Source: a virus
IMG/VR virus record: IMGVR_UViG_3300028925_008836
Span: 1 to 23,492 of that record
Length of the DNA: 23,492 bases
Direction: 5' to 3' (one strand)
Shown: positions 6,890-12,064 of the stretch, piece after piece
Numbering within the stretch: position 1 is the first letter of the stretch
How the letters are laid out: each line of letters opens with the position of its first letter
Made by a program: the position numbers and the translations under genes
Notes under the pieces: generated by a model
The model's input: only the letters and a program-made list of their open reading frames with translations
What the model was told of the DNA's origin: nothing
The model's database searches: none

Positions 6890-6913
6890 GGGTCAGCCCT
6901 TCGGGGCTGGCCC
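6890..6913 (+). terminator. UUCG hairpin after the 55-aa gene
   Basis: Stem GGGTCAGCCC / GGGCTGGCCC around TTCG. On the plus strand the T-run is imperfect and late (TTTTT at 6925-6929). On the minus strand the stem is followed by CAATTTTTT, so it may work in both directions. Confidence 0.7.
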
Positions 6914-6966
6914 TGTCCTATCGGTTTTTGTTCGGGTGGCCTCCCCCGGATCCCGCAGCGCACCGG

Positions 6967-7009
6967 AGCCCTCCGGCTACATCCCAAAGCCCTCCGGCTG
7001 CATCCCAAA
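6967..7009 (+). repeat. Two tandem 21-bp repeats
   Basis: AGCCCTCCGGCTRCATCCCAA occurs at 6967 and 6988 with period 21, differing at one base. It is followed by a run of ten A and by AATCTAAAAAAACGCGAGG, a word also found near 9738. It is intergenic and next to GGTACGGGCG cluster 2. Confidence 0.8.
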
Positions 7010-7031
7010 AAAAAAATCTAAAAAAACGCGA

Positions 7032-7067
7032 GGTACGGGCGCTAGGTACGGGCGCTAGGTACGGGCG
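7032..7067 (+). repeat. Cluster 2 of GGTACGGGCG repeats (3 copies, 13-bp period)
   Basis: Copies at 7032-7041, 7045-7054 and 7058-7067 form three adjacent 13-bp units (AGGTACGGGCGCT and variants). The cluster lies directly past the terminator of the seam-joined minus operon. Confidence 0.9.
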
Positions 7068-7069
7068 TA

Positions 7070-7099
7070 AAGAAAGGGGCCGACCCGAAGGCCGACCCC
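7070..7099 (-). terminator. Terminator of the seam-joined small-gene operon
   Basis: Minus strand GGGGTCGGCC-TTCG-GGTCGGCCCC (10 bp with two G-T pairs), followed by TTTCTT. It is about 20 bp past the last stop of the operon at 7121. Confidence 0.88.
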
Positions 7100-7120
7100 G
7101 ACTGGGTGGGAGAGTCCCAG

Positions 7121-7384
7121 TCACTTCTTAGAATCGTACCCACATACACACTGATCTTCCTCTAGCATAGACTCAGTCAACTCCATTATTTCATTCTTTG
7201 GAAGATCATTTAAGACTGGACCCATCAATTCCAAATACTTTTTGTGACTACCACTACGCTCACACATCAGATCATTCAGAAGTTCCTGTGGTAGCTTCTC
7301 TAAGATGGGCCAGATTATATTGTAAACCCATTCGTCCATATAACCTACGGCAAACCCATCCACTCGCATCTCTAGTTCTATCAT
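7121..7384 (-). CDS. Unknown protein, last gene of the seam-joined operon (87 aa)
   Basis: Translation most likely begins at ATG 7384, because AGGTGGCATC before it is the repeated ribosome-binding seam of this operon and the ATG overlaps the TGA of the zinc-ribbon gene. The nine residues upstream in frame are then not used. The protein has a helical centre (DEWVYNIIWPILEKLPQELL), the charged stretch CERSGSHKKYLELM, an acidic end (NEIMELTESMLEEDQ) and a closing CVCGYDSKK with two Cys. No family is recognised. The terminator follows immediately. Confidence 0.7.
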   Translation of the reverse strand: MIELEMRVDGFAVGYMDEWVYNIIWPILEKLPQELLNDLMCERSGSHKKYLELMGPVLNDLPKNEIMELTESMLEEDQCVCGYDSKK

Positions 7385-7788
7385 GATGCCACCTTCTCGT
7401 CTGCTTGCCATCCCTCTTCTTCACTTGTCTTCATCTCCCAAGTATCGTCGTGGTATTCAGCCCCCTCACTATCAATAAGGAAGTCATTGAACAAGGTATT
7501 AGTTGACTGACATATGCCACACTTCCACGCTTCAGGCTCTTCAGAGATTCCCTTGGGCGATATGAAATCAAAAAGACCCATATGATGTAGGGGGTCATCT
7601 ATCCCCTGTCCTTCCATCATTCCACAGTCATTGCACTTCACTGCGATATCCCTTCTCATCTCGTTTATCTCAGCTTTTTTCTTGCAAGTCTTACAGGTGA
7701 ATGTGCTCACGAATCTATTGTCATCAACGCAGATAACAGCATGGGAATCGCAAGCAGGACAGTAGATCGTATGGGTAGGCTCTCTCAT
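7381..7788 (-). CDS. Double zinc-ribbon protein (135 aa)
   Basis: Four CxxC pairs are visible: Cys10/13 (YCPAC), 32/35 (CKTC), 52/55 (CNDC) and 90/93 (CGIC). They fit two zinc ribbons, the first made by pairs one and two, the second by pairs three and four. Between the last two pairs lies an acidic, His-containing loop (DDPLHHMGLFDF), and after Cys93 comes a long acidic tail ending DEKVAS. Zinc ribbons in phage small proteins often bind nucleic acid or RNA polymerase, but the partner here is unknown. It starts at ATG 7788 right after a seam copy and ends in another seam copy shared with the next gene. Confidence 0.75.
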   Translation of the reverse strand: MREPTHTIYCPACDSHAVICVDDNRFVSTFTCKTCKKKAEINEMRRDIAVKCNDCGMMEGQGIDDPLHHMGLFDFISPKGISEEPEAWKCGICQSTNTLFNDFLIDSEGAEYHDDTWEMKTSEEEGWQADEKVAS

Positions 7789-7982
7789 GATGCCACCTCT
7801 CTGAAAAGTTCTTTTAAATCAAAATTAAAATCTCCCTCACTATCGACAACCTGAACAAGATCGTGGAGTAGATCCGAAACGTATTCCCTAGCCAGTGGAG
7901 AGTCTTTAATTTCCTCTGGATCTAAGCCCACATCCAACAAGGTTTTCCAGTGTGCCAGTAACATTCTGATAGGCTCTATCAT
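7785..7982 (-). CDS. Small helical unknown protein (65 aa)
   Basis: Begins MIEPIRMLLAHWKTLLDVGL and continues with charged helices (EYVSDLLHDLVQVV), ending FREVAS, where the EVAS* residues are encoded by the seam repeat. It starts at ATG 7982 behind GAGGTGGCATC and overlaps both neighbours in ATGA junctions. It may have two or three helices. No family is recognised and no membrane segment is evident. Confidence 0.7.
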   Translation of the reverse strand: MIEPIRMLLAHWKTLLDVGLDPEEIKDSPLAREYVSDLLHDLVQVVDSEGDFNFDLKELFREVAS

Positions 7983-8158
7983 GATGCCACCTCTTCAACT
8001 TTTACTTCCTGATCAGAGAGACTTTCGCAATGATCATATGCAAGCACACCCTGACTTTGCTGTTTATCAAATTCCTTTCTGGCTTCCTCTTTAGTTTCAG
8101 CTTCCACCCTTAGCTCGTAATAGGTAGCCTGCGTCCAGAAAAACTTATAGTTTCTCAT
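7979..8158 (-). CDS. Small paralogue A with a VEAET-EEA motif (59 aa)
   Basis: A 59-aa frame starting at ATG 8158 behind the seam ribosome binding site. It begins MRNYKFFWTQATYYELRVEA and continues ETKEEARKEFDKQQSQ. It aligns without gaps over its first ~35 residues with the gene before it (MKDYEFLWSRTDTFGLTVRA, ETEEEARKIFDKGEQ), so the two arose by tandem duplication. The YxLxVxAETxEEA pattern is that of small one-domain proteins such as the DpnD/PcfM-like group (moderate recognition). Function unknown. It ends VEEVAS in the seam. Confidence 0.75.
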   Translation of the reverse strand: MRNYKFFWTQATYYELRVEAETKEEARKEFDKQQSQGVLAYDHCESLSDQEVKVEEVAS

Positions 8159-8337
8159 GATGCCACCTCTCTTTCGTCGATCAATTCTAAACCAAAGTCA
8201 TCGCCACAATTTATATCAACGTCCACATCATACTGCTCACCCTTATCGAATATCTTTCTAGCTTCCTCTTCAGTCTCAGCCCTTACTGTCAAGCCGAATG
8301 TATCAGTTCTAGACCAAAGGAATTCGTAGTCCTTCAT
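8155..8337 (-). CDS. Small paralogue B with a VRAET-EEA motif (60 aa)
   Basis: Partner of the 59-aa gene just downstream. The first ~35 residues match closely, while the C-terminal halves differ (acidic DVDVDINCGDDFGLELIDE here), which suggests an old duplication followed by divergence, or C-terminal replacement. The ATG at 8337 follows a slightly changed seam (one base different). It ends DEREVAS within the seam. It probably forms a small beta-alpha-beta-type domain as in DpnD/PcfM-like proteins; function unknown. Confidence 0.78.
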   Translation of the reverse strand: MKDYEFLWSRTDTFGLTVRAETEEEARKIFDKGEQYDVDVDINCGDDFGLELIDEREVAS

Positions 8338-8507
8338 GATGGCACCTCTATCATCTTTTCAAAATCTTTTTGAAGTGCATTCCTTACAGCTTCTAATCCG
8401 TTGATCGCATCGCATATGTCAATGTGATACCCAACGTCCTTCTGCAATTGGTGTACTAGTTGCAACACCCACACTGGCGTTGACCTATCTTCGAGTAGCT
8501 CTTCCAT
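8334..8507 (-). CDS. First gene of the seam-joined operon, unknown (57 aa)
   Basis: The ATG at 8507 is preferred over the in-frame ATG at 8519 because GGGGGGAAGT lies directly before it, while the upstream ATG has no binding site. The protein has an acidic start (MEELLEDRSTPVWVLQLVHQ), then helices with two Cys-free segments and one Cys (IDICDAINGLEAVRN), ending MIEVPS. The promoter at 8580-8553 gives a leader of about 40 nt. No family recognised. Confidence 0.7.
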   Translation of the reverse strand: MEELLEDRSTPVWVLQLVHQLQKDVGYHIDICDAINGLEAVRNALQKDFEKMIEVPS

Positions 8508-8552
8508 ACTTCCCCCCATAAGTAAAGAAACAATCCATCTATTAATACTATT

Positions 8553-8580
8553 AATATAACATTATCACGCAGTAAGTCAA
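8553..8580 (-). promoter_or_regulatory. Promoter of the seam-joined operon
   Basis: Minus strand TTGACT (8580-8575), 16 bp, TATATT (8558-8553), with CAGCCC before the -35. It has the same spacing and -10 as the promoters at 6654 and 10618. The start would lie near 8546. Confidence 0.7.
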
Positions 8581-8603
8581 GGGCTGATGGTAATTAAATC
8601 TAT

Positions 8604-8726
8604 TCAGATATGCCTAGCCTTTTTTTTATATCGTCCTGTTAGGTCCGCGAATTTTTGCCACACTTCCCTACGCGTCAGACTACTCCAATCACCTTCCAAT
8701 ACTATTGGCTTGACTAATTTTTTCAT
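8604..8726 (-). CDS. 40-aa basic peptide
   Basis: A short frame with a very strong ribosome binding site (GGAGGAGTT directly before ATG 8726) that ends just upstream of the promoter of the next operon. The peptide begins MKKLVKPIVLEGDWSSLTRR and ends with a Lys/Arg cluster (GRYKKKARHI). The RREVWQKF segment looks like a short amphipathic helix, so nucleic-acid binding is conceivable. Cluster 3 of the GGTACGGGCG repeats lies 11 bp upstream of its ATG and thus in its leader or promoter. No family is recognised. Confidence 0.6.
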   Translation of the reverse strand: MKKLVKPIVLEGDWSSLTRREVWQKFADLTGRYKKKARHI

Positions 8727-8736
8727 AACTCCTCCG

Positions 8737-8759
8737 GGTACGGGCGCTAGGTACGGGCG
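8737..8759 (+). repeat. Cluster 3 of GGTACGGGCG repeats (2 copies, 13-bp period)
   Basis: Copies at 8737-8746 and 8750-8759. The last five bases of the second copy form part of the hairpin at 8755-8782. Confidence 0.88.
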
Positions 8760-8782
8760 CCGGTCCTCCTAACCCGGCGCCC
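8755..8782 (-). promoter_or_regulatory. 9-bp perfect GC hairpin with GGAGG in its loop
   Basis: GGGCGCCGG / CCGGCGCCC with a 10-nt loop reading GTTAGGAGGA on the minus strand. It follows the 31-aa gene by 14 bp and precedes the 40-aa gene. The T-run is only TTT on the plus strand and absent on the minus strand, so it may be a pause, processing site or weak terminator. Confidence 0.5.
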
Positions 8783-8796
8783 TTTCAGTGACCTCA

Positions 8797-8892
8797 CTAA
8801 ATCATTTGCAACCCTAGTAATAAAAAATATAAAAATACTATGAAGGTTAATGCTCCCCCTAGCTTATCTCCGATTGTTTCTTTTCTCTTCAT
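8797..8892 (-). CDS. 31-aa single-pass membrane peptide
   Basis: The ATG at 8892 overlaps the TGA of the Gp88-like gene (ATGA), so it is translationally coupled to it. The peptide has a basic start (MKRKETIGDKLGG) followed by one hydrophobic segment (ALTFIVFLYFLLLGLQMI) that reaches the C-terminus: a positive-inside, single-span layout. Such micro-proteins are easily missed. A role as a small holin-like, pinholin-like or membrane-modulating peptide is possible but unproven. Confidence 0.65.
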   Translation of the reverse strand: MKRKETIGDKLGGALTFIVFLYFLLLGLQMI

Positions 8893-9563
8893 GCCCACAC
8901 CACAAATCCAGATGTATCTTTCTTTCCCTTGCTACCCTTAGCAGTAAGCCCGACTATGCAGGGCTTAGGATCCCTGAATCTCCAATCATTTTCGGTGCCA
9001 TCAATCACTTGCAAACCGTGCCAAGTCTCAGGCAATTCTTTTCCAAACACTACGGATACATTCATTCCATTATCTAGGGCAGTATCTATATCTTTAGTTG
9101 TGGACTCTTCCGACCTAGAGAAAGTGAGGTCATAATTTTCTGGAATATTTTTTCTATTCTTATGCTTGGTGTAATCATAAAATTGTATGTTTGGGAAATC
9201 TTCCATGAACCCAAACCTTTCCCACCTTAGGTCACTAGTCCCATCTAATCTAATGACTGGCTGTAGATTCTTTTTAATTGCGCGACGCTCTACACTTGCA
9301 ATGTCTTTCACTAATAAGTCTAGAAATTTATCGCGTTCCTCAAAAAACATTATTGTCTTTTGGATCCTTGCCTCTTGTGTTCTTGTCATCTGACCTCGAC
9401 CTGAGAAGTAAAGACAAGCGTTCCTGCATCCTTCAGTAGATGAAGCACAAGCGTTGTGACCTGACTGTTCAGCAGGTGCTAGGTAAAGGATCGCGCCCTC
9501 TATCCCATGTTCTGGTGCGTTGGCTTGCTTAGGTGAGCTTGTTGCATGTCCTAGTAAGTGCAT
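8889..9563 (-). CDS. Gp88-like phage protein with a Cys cluster
   Basis: 224 aa from ATG 9563, which has AGGAGAAAGT before it; the 31 codons upstream in frame lie in the promoter region and are not used. The N-terminal third contains LLGHATSSPKQANA, ILYLAPAEQSGHNAC and SSTEGCRNACLYFSGRG, with Cys39, Cys46 and Cys50 (C-x6-C-x3-C). A middle IRLDGTSDLRWE follows. This order resembles the phage Gene-product-88-like family as I recall it (laP..SG...C.....C...CL..sGRG). The three Cys could hold a metal or cluster, reminiscent of, but not equal to, a radical-SAM CxxxCxxC. Function unknown. It is coupled to the 31-aa membrane peptide. Confidence 0.7.
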   Translation of the reverse strand: MHLLGHATSSPKQANAPEHGIEGAILYLAPAEQSGHNACASSTEGCRNACLYFSGRGQMTRTQEARIQKTIMFFEERDKFLDLLVKDIASVERRAIKKNLQPVIRLDGTSDLRWERFGFMEDFPNIQFYDYTKHKNRKNIPENYDLTFSRSEESTTKDIDTALDNGMNVSVVFGKELPETWHGLQVIDGTENDWRFRDPKPCIVGLTAKGSKGKKDTSGFVVWA

Positions 9564-9594
9564 ACTTTCTCCTATGAGAAGTTTAACATGAATA

Positions 9595-9622
9595 AACTTA
9601 ACATTATATAGAGTAATGTCAA
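9595..9622 (-). promoter_or_regulatory. Promoter of the Gp88-like gene
   Basis: Minus strand TTGACA (9622-9617), 16 bp, TAAGTT (9600-9595), with CAGCCC before the -35. A TATAAT lies only 8 bp past the -35, too close to pair with it. The start would lie near 9588 and the leader would be about 25 nt with AGGAG. Confidence 0.55.
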
Positions 9623-9806
9623 GGGCTGTAGATAAATTAACGGCCAGACCTAGCAAATAAATCTATTTAGTTATGCGGCGACACTGTAGCGGGCTGCCTA
9701 GTGAGTGAGTGAGTAAGTGATCGCGCCATCTAGCAGAAAAATCTAAAAAAATATGCGAGGCCAGCACAAATTTGCACGAAGGGCAGAAAAATCTATAGAA
9801 ATGCTA

Positions 9807-9868
9807 GGTACGGGCGTCAGACCGGCGAGGTACGGGCGTGAGATCTATTAATTTGCTAGGTACGGGCG
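9807..9868 (+). repeat. Cluster 4 of GGTACGGGCG repeats (3 copies)
   Basis: Copies at 9807-9816, 9829-9838 and 9859-9868, spaced 22 and 30 bp. Upstream, 9657-9806 holds GCAGAAAAATCTA twice (9733 and 9783) and a GTGA/GTAA tetranucleotide tract near 9700-9720, but no gene I can support. Confidence 0.88.
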
Positions 9869-9883
9869 TGAGACCCGTCCCTT

Positions 9884-10034
9884 AGTTTAATAGGTAATCT
9901 ATTTAACACTGATAATCTACTTAACTACCAACTAACTAGATTAACTGGTAGAAATAATAAGTTCTATCTACTAGTATACTAGTTTAATCTAGCTGTCAAG
10001 GGGGGGTTGACAAATTAGTGGGTTAACCTAGTAA
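9884..10034 (+). promoter_or_regulatory. AT-rich control region with palindromes; possible origin or operator
   Basis: Gene-free. It contains an inverted pair CTACCA/TGGTAG around 9926-9952, a perfect 14-bp palindrome ACTAGTATACTAGT (9970-9983), and TGTCAA-G7-TTGACA (9994-10012), where two divergent -35-like hexamers mirror each other. On the minus side TATACT (9978-9973) lies 15 bp from its -35 and overlaps the palindrome; on the plus side TAGTAA (10029-10034) lies 16 bp from its -35. Both are imperfect promoters. The 77 bp from 10035 to 10111 show nothing more. Confidence 0.45.
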
Positions 10035-10111
10035 AAACAGCCCTGCTTTAACCAGAAATTGGTGCGAGAAAGAGCCTGTGCGCTAGTTCTTGCTACTGCC
10101 TACCGGGTATA

Positions 10112-10549
10112 TCAGTTCATCTCTAGGTCGAAACCATTCAATGCTTCTTGTAGTTCCTTATAGATTTCATCGCTACTTCTATGCACAATATTTACTGACG
10201 TGCTATCGTCAAATAATTTTTCAGTCTTAGCTAAGATTTCCAGTGCCCGAACTCTCACGGATGGAGCATTACTTTCATCGCTTGCTTCTGCTCGTAAGCT
10301 ATCTATGATCCATGCTTTGGAGAGTTTGTCTTGTTCCTTTCTGCCTACAGAATTTTCTTCTTTTATTTCTTGGATCCGGTGTTTAATCTTATCCATCTTG
10401 CACAGCTTGGTCGCCTCATTGGATGCGCTCTTGCGATTGGATCCAGAGGTTTCGTAGGCTTTGATATACGCATCAGTCTGGGTCTCTCCTCGTGCTACAA
10501 ACGCACAGAAAGCCGACTGCTTAGGTGTCAGGGTGATGCCCTTGGTCAT
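10112..10549 (-). CDS. terS: Probable terminase small subunit
   Basis: 145 aa from ATG 10549, which has GGAGAACAT before it. The frame runs further upstream but without a binding site. It shows the terS-like start LTPKQSAFCAFVARGETQTD (7-26), then AYIKAYETSG and SNRKSASNEATKLCKMDKIK, i.e. a helix-turn-helix-containing DNA-recognition region, then a charged helical linker (RIQEIKEEN) and an acidic C-terminal part with KAWIIDSLRAEA and RVRALEILAKTEKLF. This is the usual build of terS proteins that read the packaging site and dock on terL. It lies about 7 kb from terL with its own unit. A different phage HTH protein cannot be excluded. Confidence 0.75.
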   Translation of the reverse strand: MTKGITLTPKQSAFCAFVARGETQTDAYIKAYETSGSNRKSASNEATKLCKMDKIKHRIQEIKEENSVGRKEQDKLSKAWIIDSLRAEASDESNAPSVRVRALEILAKTEKLFDDSTSVNIVHRSSDEIYKELQEALNGFDLEMN

Positions 10550-10576
10550 ATGTTCTCCGGTGAGAGGTTCATACCT

Positions 10577-10605
10577 AGTGTAAACAGGGCTCCATTTAAG
10601 TGCAA
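10577..10605 (-). promoter_or_regulatory. Possible promoter of terS
   Basis: Minus strand TTGCAC (10605-10600), 17 bp, TACACT (10582-10577). The start would lie near 10570, giving a 20-nt leader with GGAG. Confidence 0.4.
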
Positions 10606-10617
10606 GGATATTACCCC

Positions 10618-10645
10618 TTGACATGTTACTATCTTTATCTATATT
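10618..10645 (+). promoter_or_regulatory. Promoter of the plus operon 10772-12620
   Basis: TTGACA (10618-10623), 16 bp, TATATT (10640-10645), preceded by ACCCC. Spacing and -10 match those at 6654 and 8580. The leader of about 120 nt to ATG 10772 shows no clear fold. The promoter overlaps the terS control region, so the two units are divergent. Confidence 0.7.
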
Positions 10646-10771
10646 ACATGTGTCGGTACTCTGGACTGTGCGCCTTGCGAGGTGATAACCGGAGCTAAGT
10701 AAGACCTGAAACATTTGTCTGCCAAGGTCGAGAGCCACTAACATTCACCCTCATATAGAGGAGTACGAAAG

Positions 10772-11092
10772 ATGAACAGAGTAGCAAGATGGAGAAAATT
10801 AGACAGAAGTACTACACACCAAGCCTTCAGAGATCAACTGGCCTCAGTTGTTCGCGATCTCAAGCGTGACAACCCCCGAATAGATCCTCGCGATCTCGAC
10901 TATGTCGGGCACGATGGCATGAACAGCGCAGACATTGCATGTGAACTGGGATACATCGGAGCAATGCTCTACTCAATAGAGGTAGAGGTAGCCAACACTA
11001 TGGCCTATGGATACGAGCATGACCACCTCAGGAAAGATGTTCAACAGTGCAAGGATCTCGTTGATCATTTGAATGAGAGGTTACCAGTATGA
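10772..11092 (+). CDS. Unknown protein (106 aa), first gene of the plus operon
   Basis: The ATG at 10772 follows GAGGAGTACGAAAG. The N-terminus is very basic (MNRVARWRKLDRSTTHQAFR), followed by RDLKRDNPRIDPRDLDYVGH, then a more hydrophobic helical part (IACELGYIGAMLYSIEVEVA) and a charged helical end. The basic first third could contact nucleic acid. No family recognised. It is coupled by ATGA to the next gene. Confidence 0.75.
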   Translation: MNRVARWRKLDRSTTHQAFRDQLASVVRDLKRDNPRIDPRDLDYVGHDGMNSADIACELGYIGAMLYSIEVEVANTMAYGYEHDHLRKDVQQCKDLVDHLNERLPV

Positions 11093-11376
11093 GTGATGAT
11101 TACAAACCAGCCCAAGTCACGATGAACAATGAGGAAGATCCATTTATCAGAAACCTAAACGAGTTGATAGAGGTACTCCAAGACTTGGTTGCAGAACATC
11201 CCAAGGCAGGGAATGTGGGAGTACAGGTAGAGGAAGATTGGGAGCCTTGCAATGAGTGCAGTGACGCAAAGTTAGTGAACCACTGTGTGGATTTCAAAAC
11301 ACAGATTGAGTACCACCCAACTGGTAGCAGTGGGTACGAGCGAAGTGGTTGCATCATCATTAAAGGGGGTGAGTAA
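11089..11376 (+). CDS. Unknown protein (95 aa)
   Basis: Starts at ATG 11089 overlapping the previous stop. It has a helical segment FIRNLNELIEVLQDLVAEHP, then GNVGVQVEEDWEPCNECSDA and CVDFKTQIEYHPTGSSGYER. Cys residues occur as CNEC plus two more single Cys, too irregular for a confident zinc site. The end GCIIIKGGE looks like a beta strand. The pattern helix, then G-x-V-x-V, resembles small domains that display a short beta sheet; no named family. Its TAA overlaps the next ATG (TAATG). Confidence 0.72.
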   Translation: MSDDYKPAQVTMNNEEDPFIRNLNELIEVLQDLVAEHPKAGNVGVQVEEDWEPCNECSDAKLVNHCVDFKTQIEYHPTGSSGYERSGCIIIKGGE

Positions 11377-11843
11377 TGAAAGATATCACTGAACGCACCT
11401 ATTTAGTCTTGAACACAGACCCAGACACTGGAGCAGTAGAAAATACACAGCAATGGACTATCGATGAGATCTTAACTGAGATCAATCGTGACAGAGGTGT
11501 TGACTGGACAGATTATGATGAGTCTGACTGGCAAGAGGGATGGCTAGAATTTGTGGAAGGCAAGCCGTGCTATGGTGGGGGCTACCATGCTATCCCAGAA
11601 TTATGGAAGTCGGTTTGCGTAGCTGAAACTCCCGGACTCATACGAAAACAACGCAGAAAAGCAAAGATTCGCGAGGCACTGAAAGATGCCAGCATCTCAA
11701 TCGCCACTGCCCAAGATGATATGAAGGATGGAGTTCTCAAGATGCTCGATCTGGAAGACATCCAAGATCATATCACACGGTTAGAGAACCTGATTGACCC
11801 GGTACCCTTCACTAATGGCCGTAACCAAGGAGTAACATCATGA
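11376..11843 (+). CDS. Unknown acidic protein (155 aa)
   Basis: The ATG at 11376 is behind AAAGGGGGTGAGTA. The first half is acidic with Trp (WTIDEILTEINRDRG, DWTDYDESDWQEGWLEFVEG). The middle GGYHAIPELWKSVCVAETPG is followed by a basic RKQRRKAKIREA and a long helix (LKMLDLEDIQDHITRLENLI). No catalytic motif or family is recognised. It is tied to neighbours by a TAATG and an ATGA overlap. Confidence 0.72.
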   Translation: MKDITERTYLVLNTDPDTGAVENTQQWTIDEILTEINRDRGVDWTDYDESDWQEGWLEFVEGKPCYGGGYHAIPELWKSVCVAETPGLIRKQRRKAKIREALKDASISIATAQDDMKDGVLKMLDLEDIQDHITRLENLIDPVPFTNGRNQGVTS

Positions 11844-12064
11844 CCAGACATGAGCATGAGACGTGGATCAGTACCTTGATGTCTAAGATCCGGGTCTATT
11901 CACAGCTTGAAAGATTGAAACAATATGGCGAAGGGGTTAACGATTCCAGATCCATCGAGAAACATGAACAGTATATCGAAGAATCAACCAAGACATTGGC
12001 CGACATTGAGAACAGCCTATACCTTAAACTTGATGAGGTGGGGGACCGACATGATCACAGCTAA
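11840..12064 (+). CDS. Small helical protein (74 aa)
   Basis: ATG 11840 in an ATGA overlap with the 155-aa gene and behind AAGGAGTAACATC. It is almost wholly helical and charged (HETWISTLMSKIRVYSQLER, EKHEQYIEESTKTLADIENS), so a coiled coil is likely. Unknown function. It overlaps the next gene by 14 bp. Confidence 0.7.
   Translation: MTRHEHETWISTLMSKIRVYSQLERLKQYGEGVNDSRSIEKHEQYIEESTKTLADIENSLYLKLDEVGDRHDHS

Larger units (their letters stand above)
7381..8349 (-). repeat. Five copies of a 16-bp gene seam (AGAGGTGGCATCATGA)
   Basis: Copies at 7381-7396 (one changed base), 7785-7800, 7979-7994 and 8155-8170 (these three exact) and 8334-8349 (one changed base). Each copy does three jobs: it encodes the last residues (V-A-S, usually EVAS, then stop) of the upstream gene, supplies the ribosome binding site GAGGTGG, and contains the ATG of the next gene inside ATGA. 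Confidence 0.92.

Noticed and set aside
7032-7067. CRISPR-like array
   Set aside because: Units are only 13 bp with 3-bp gaps and no unique spacers; no cas genes are present.
6928-7131. Plus-strand open frame of 67 codons
   Set aside because: It is built from the 21-bp tandem repeats, an A-run and GGTACGGGCG copies; there is no binding site, and a terminator lies inside it.
8587-8772. Plus-strand open frame of 61 codons
   Set aside because: It is opposite the 40-aa minus gene with a strong binding site and runs into the repeats; no plus-strand signals are present.
11925-12050. Upstream extension of the 76-aa gene
   Set aside because: It lies fully within the preceding gene in another frame; a good binding site precedes ATG 12051.
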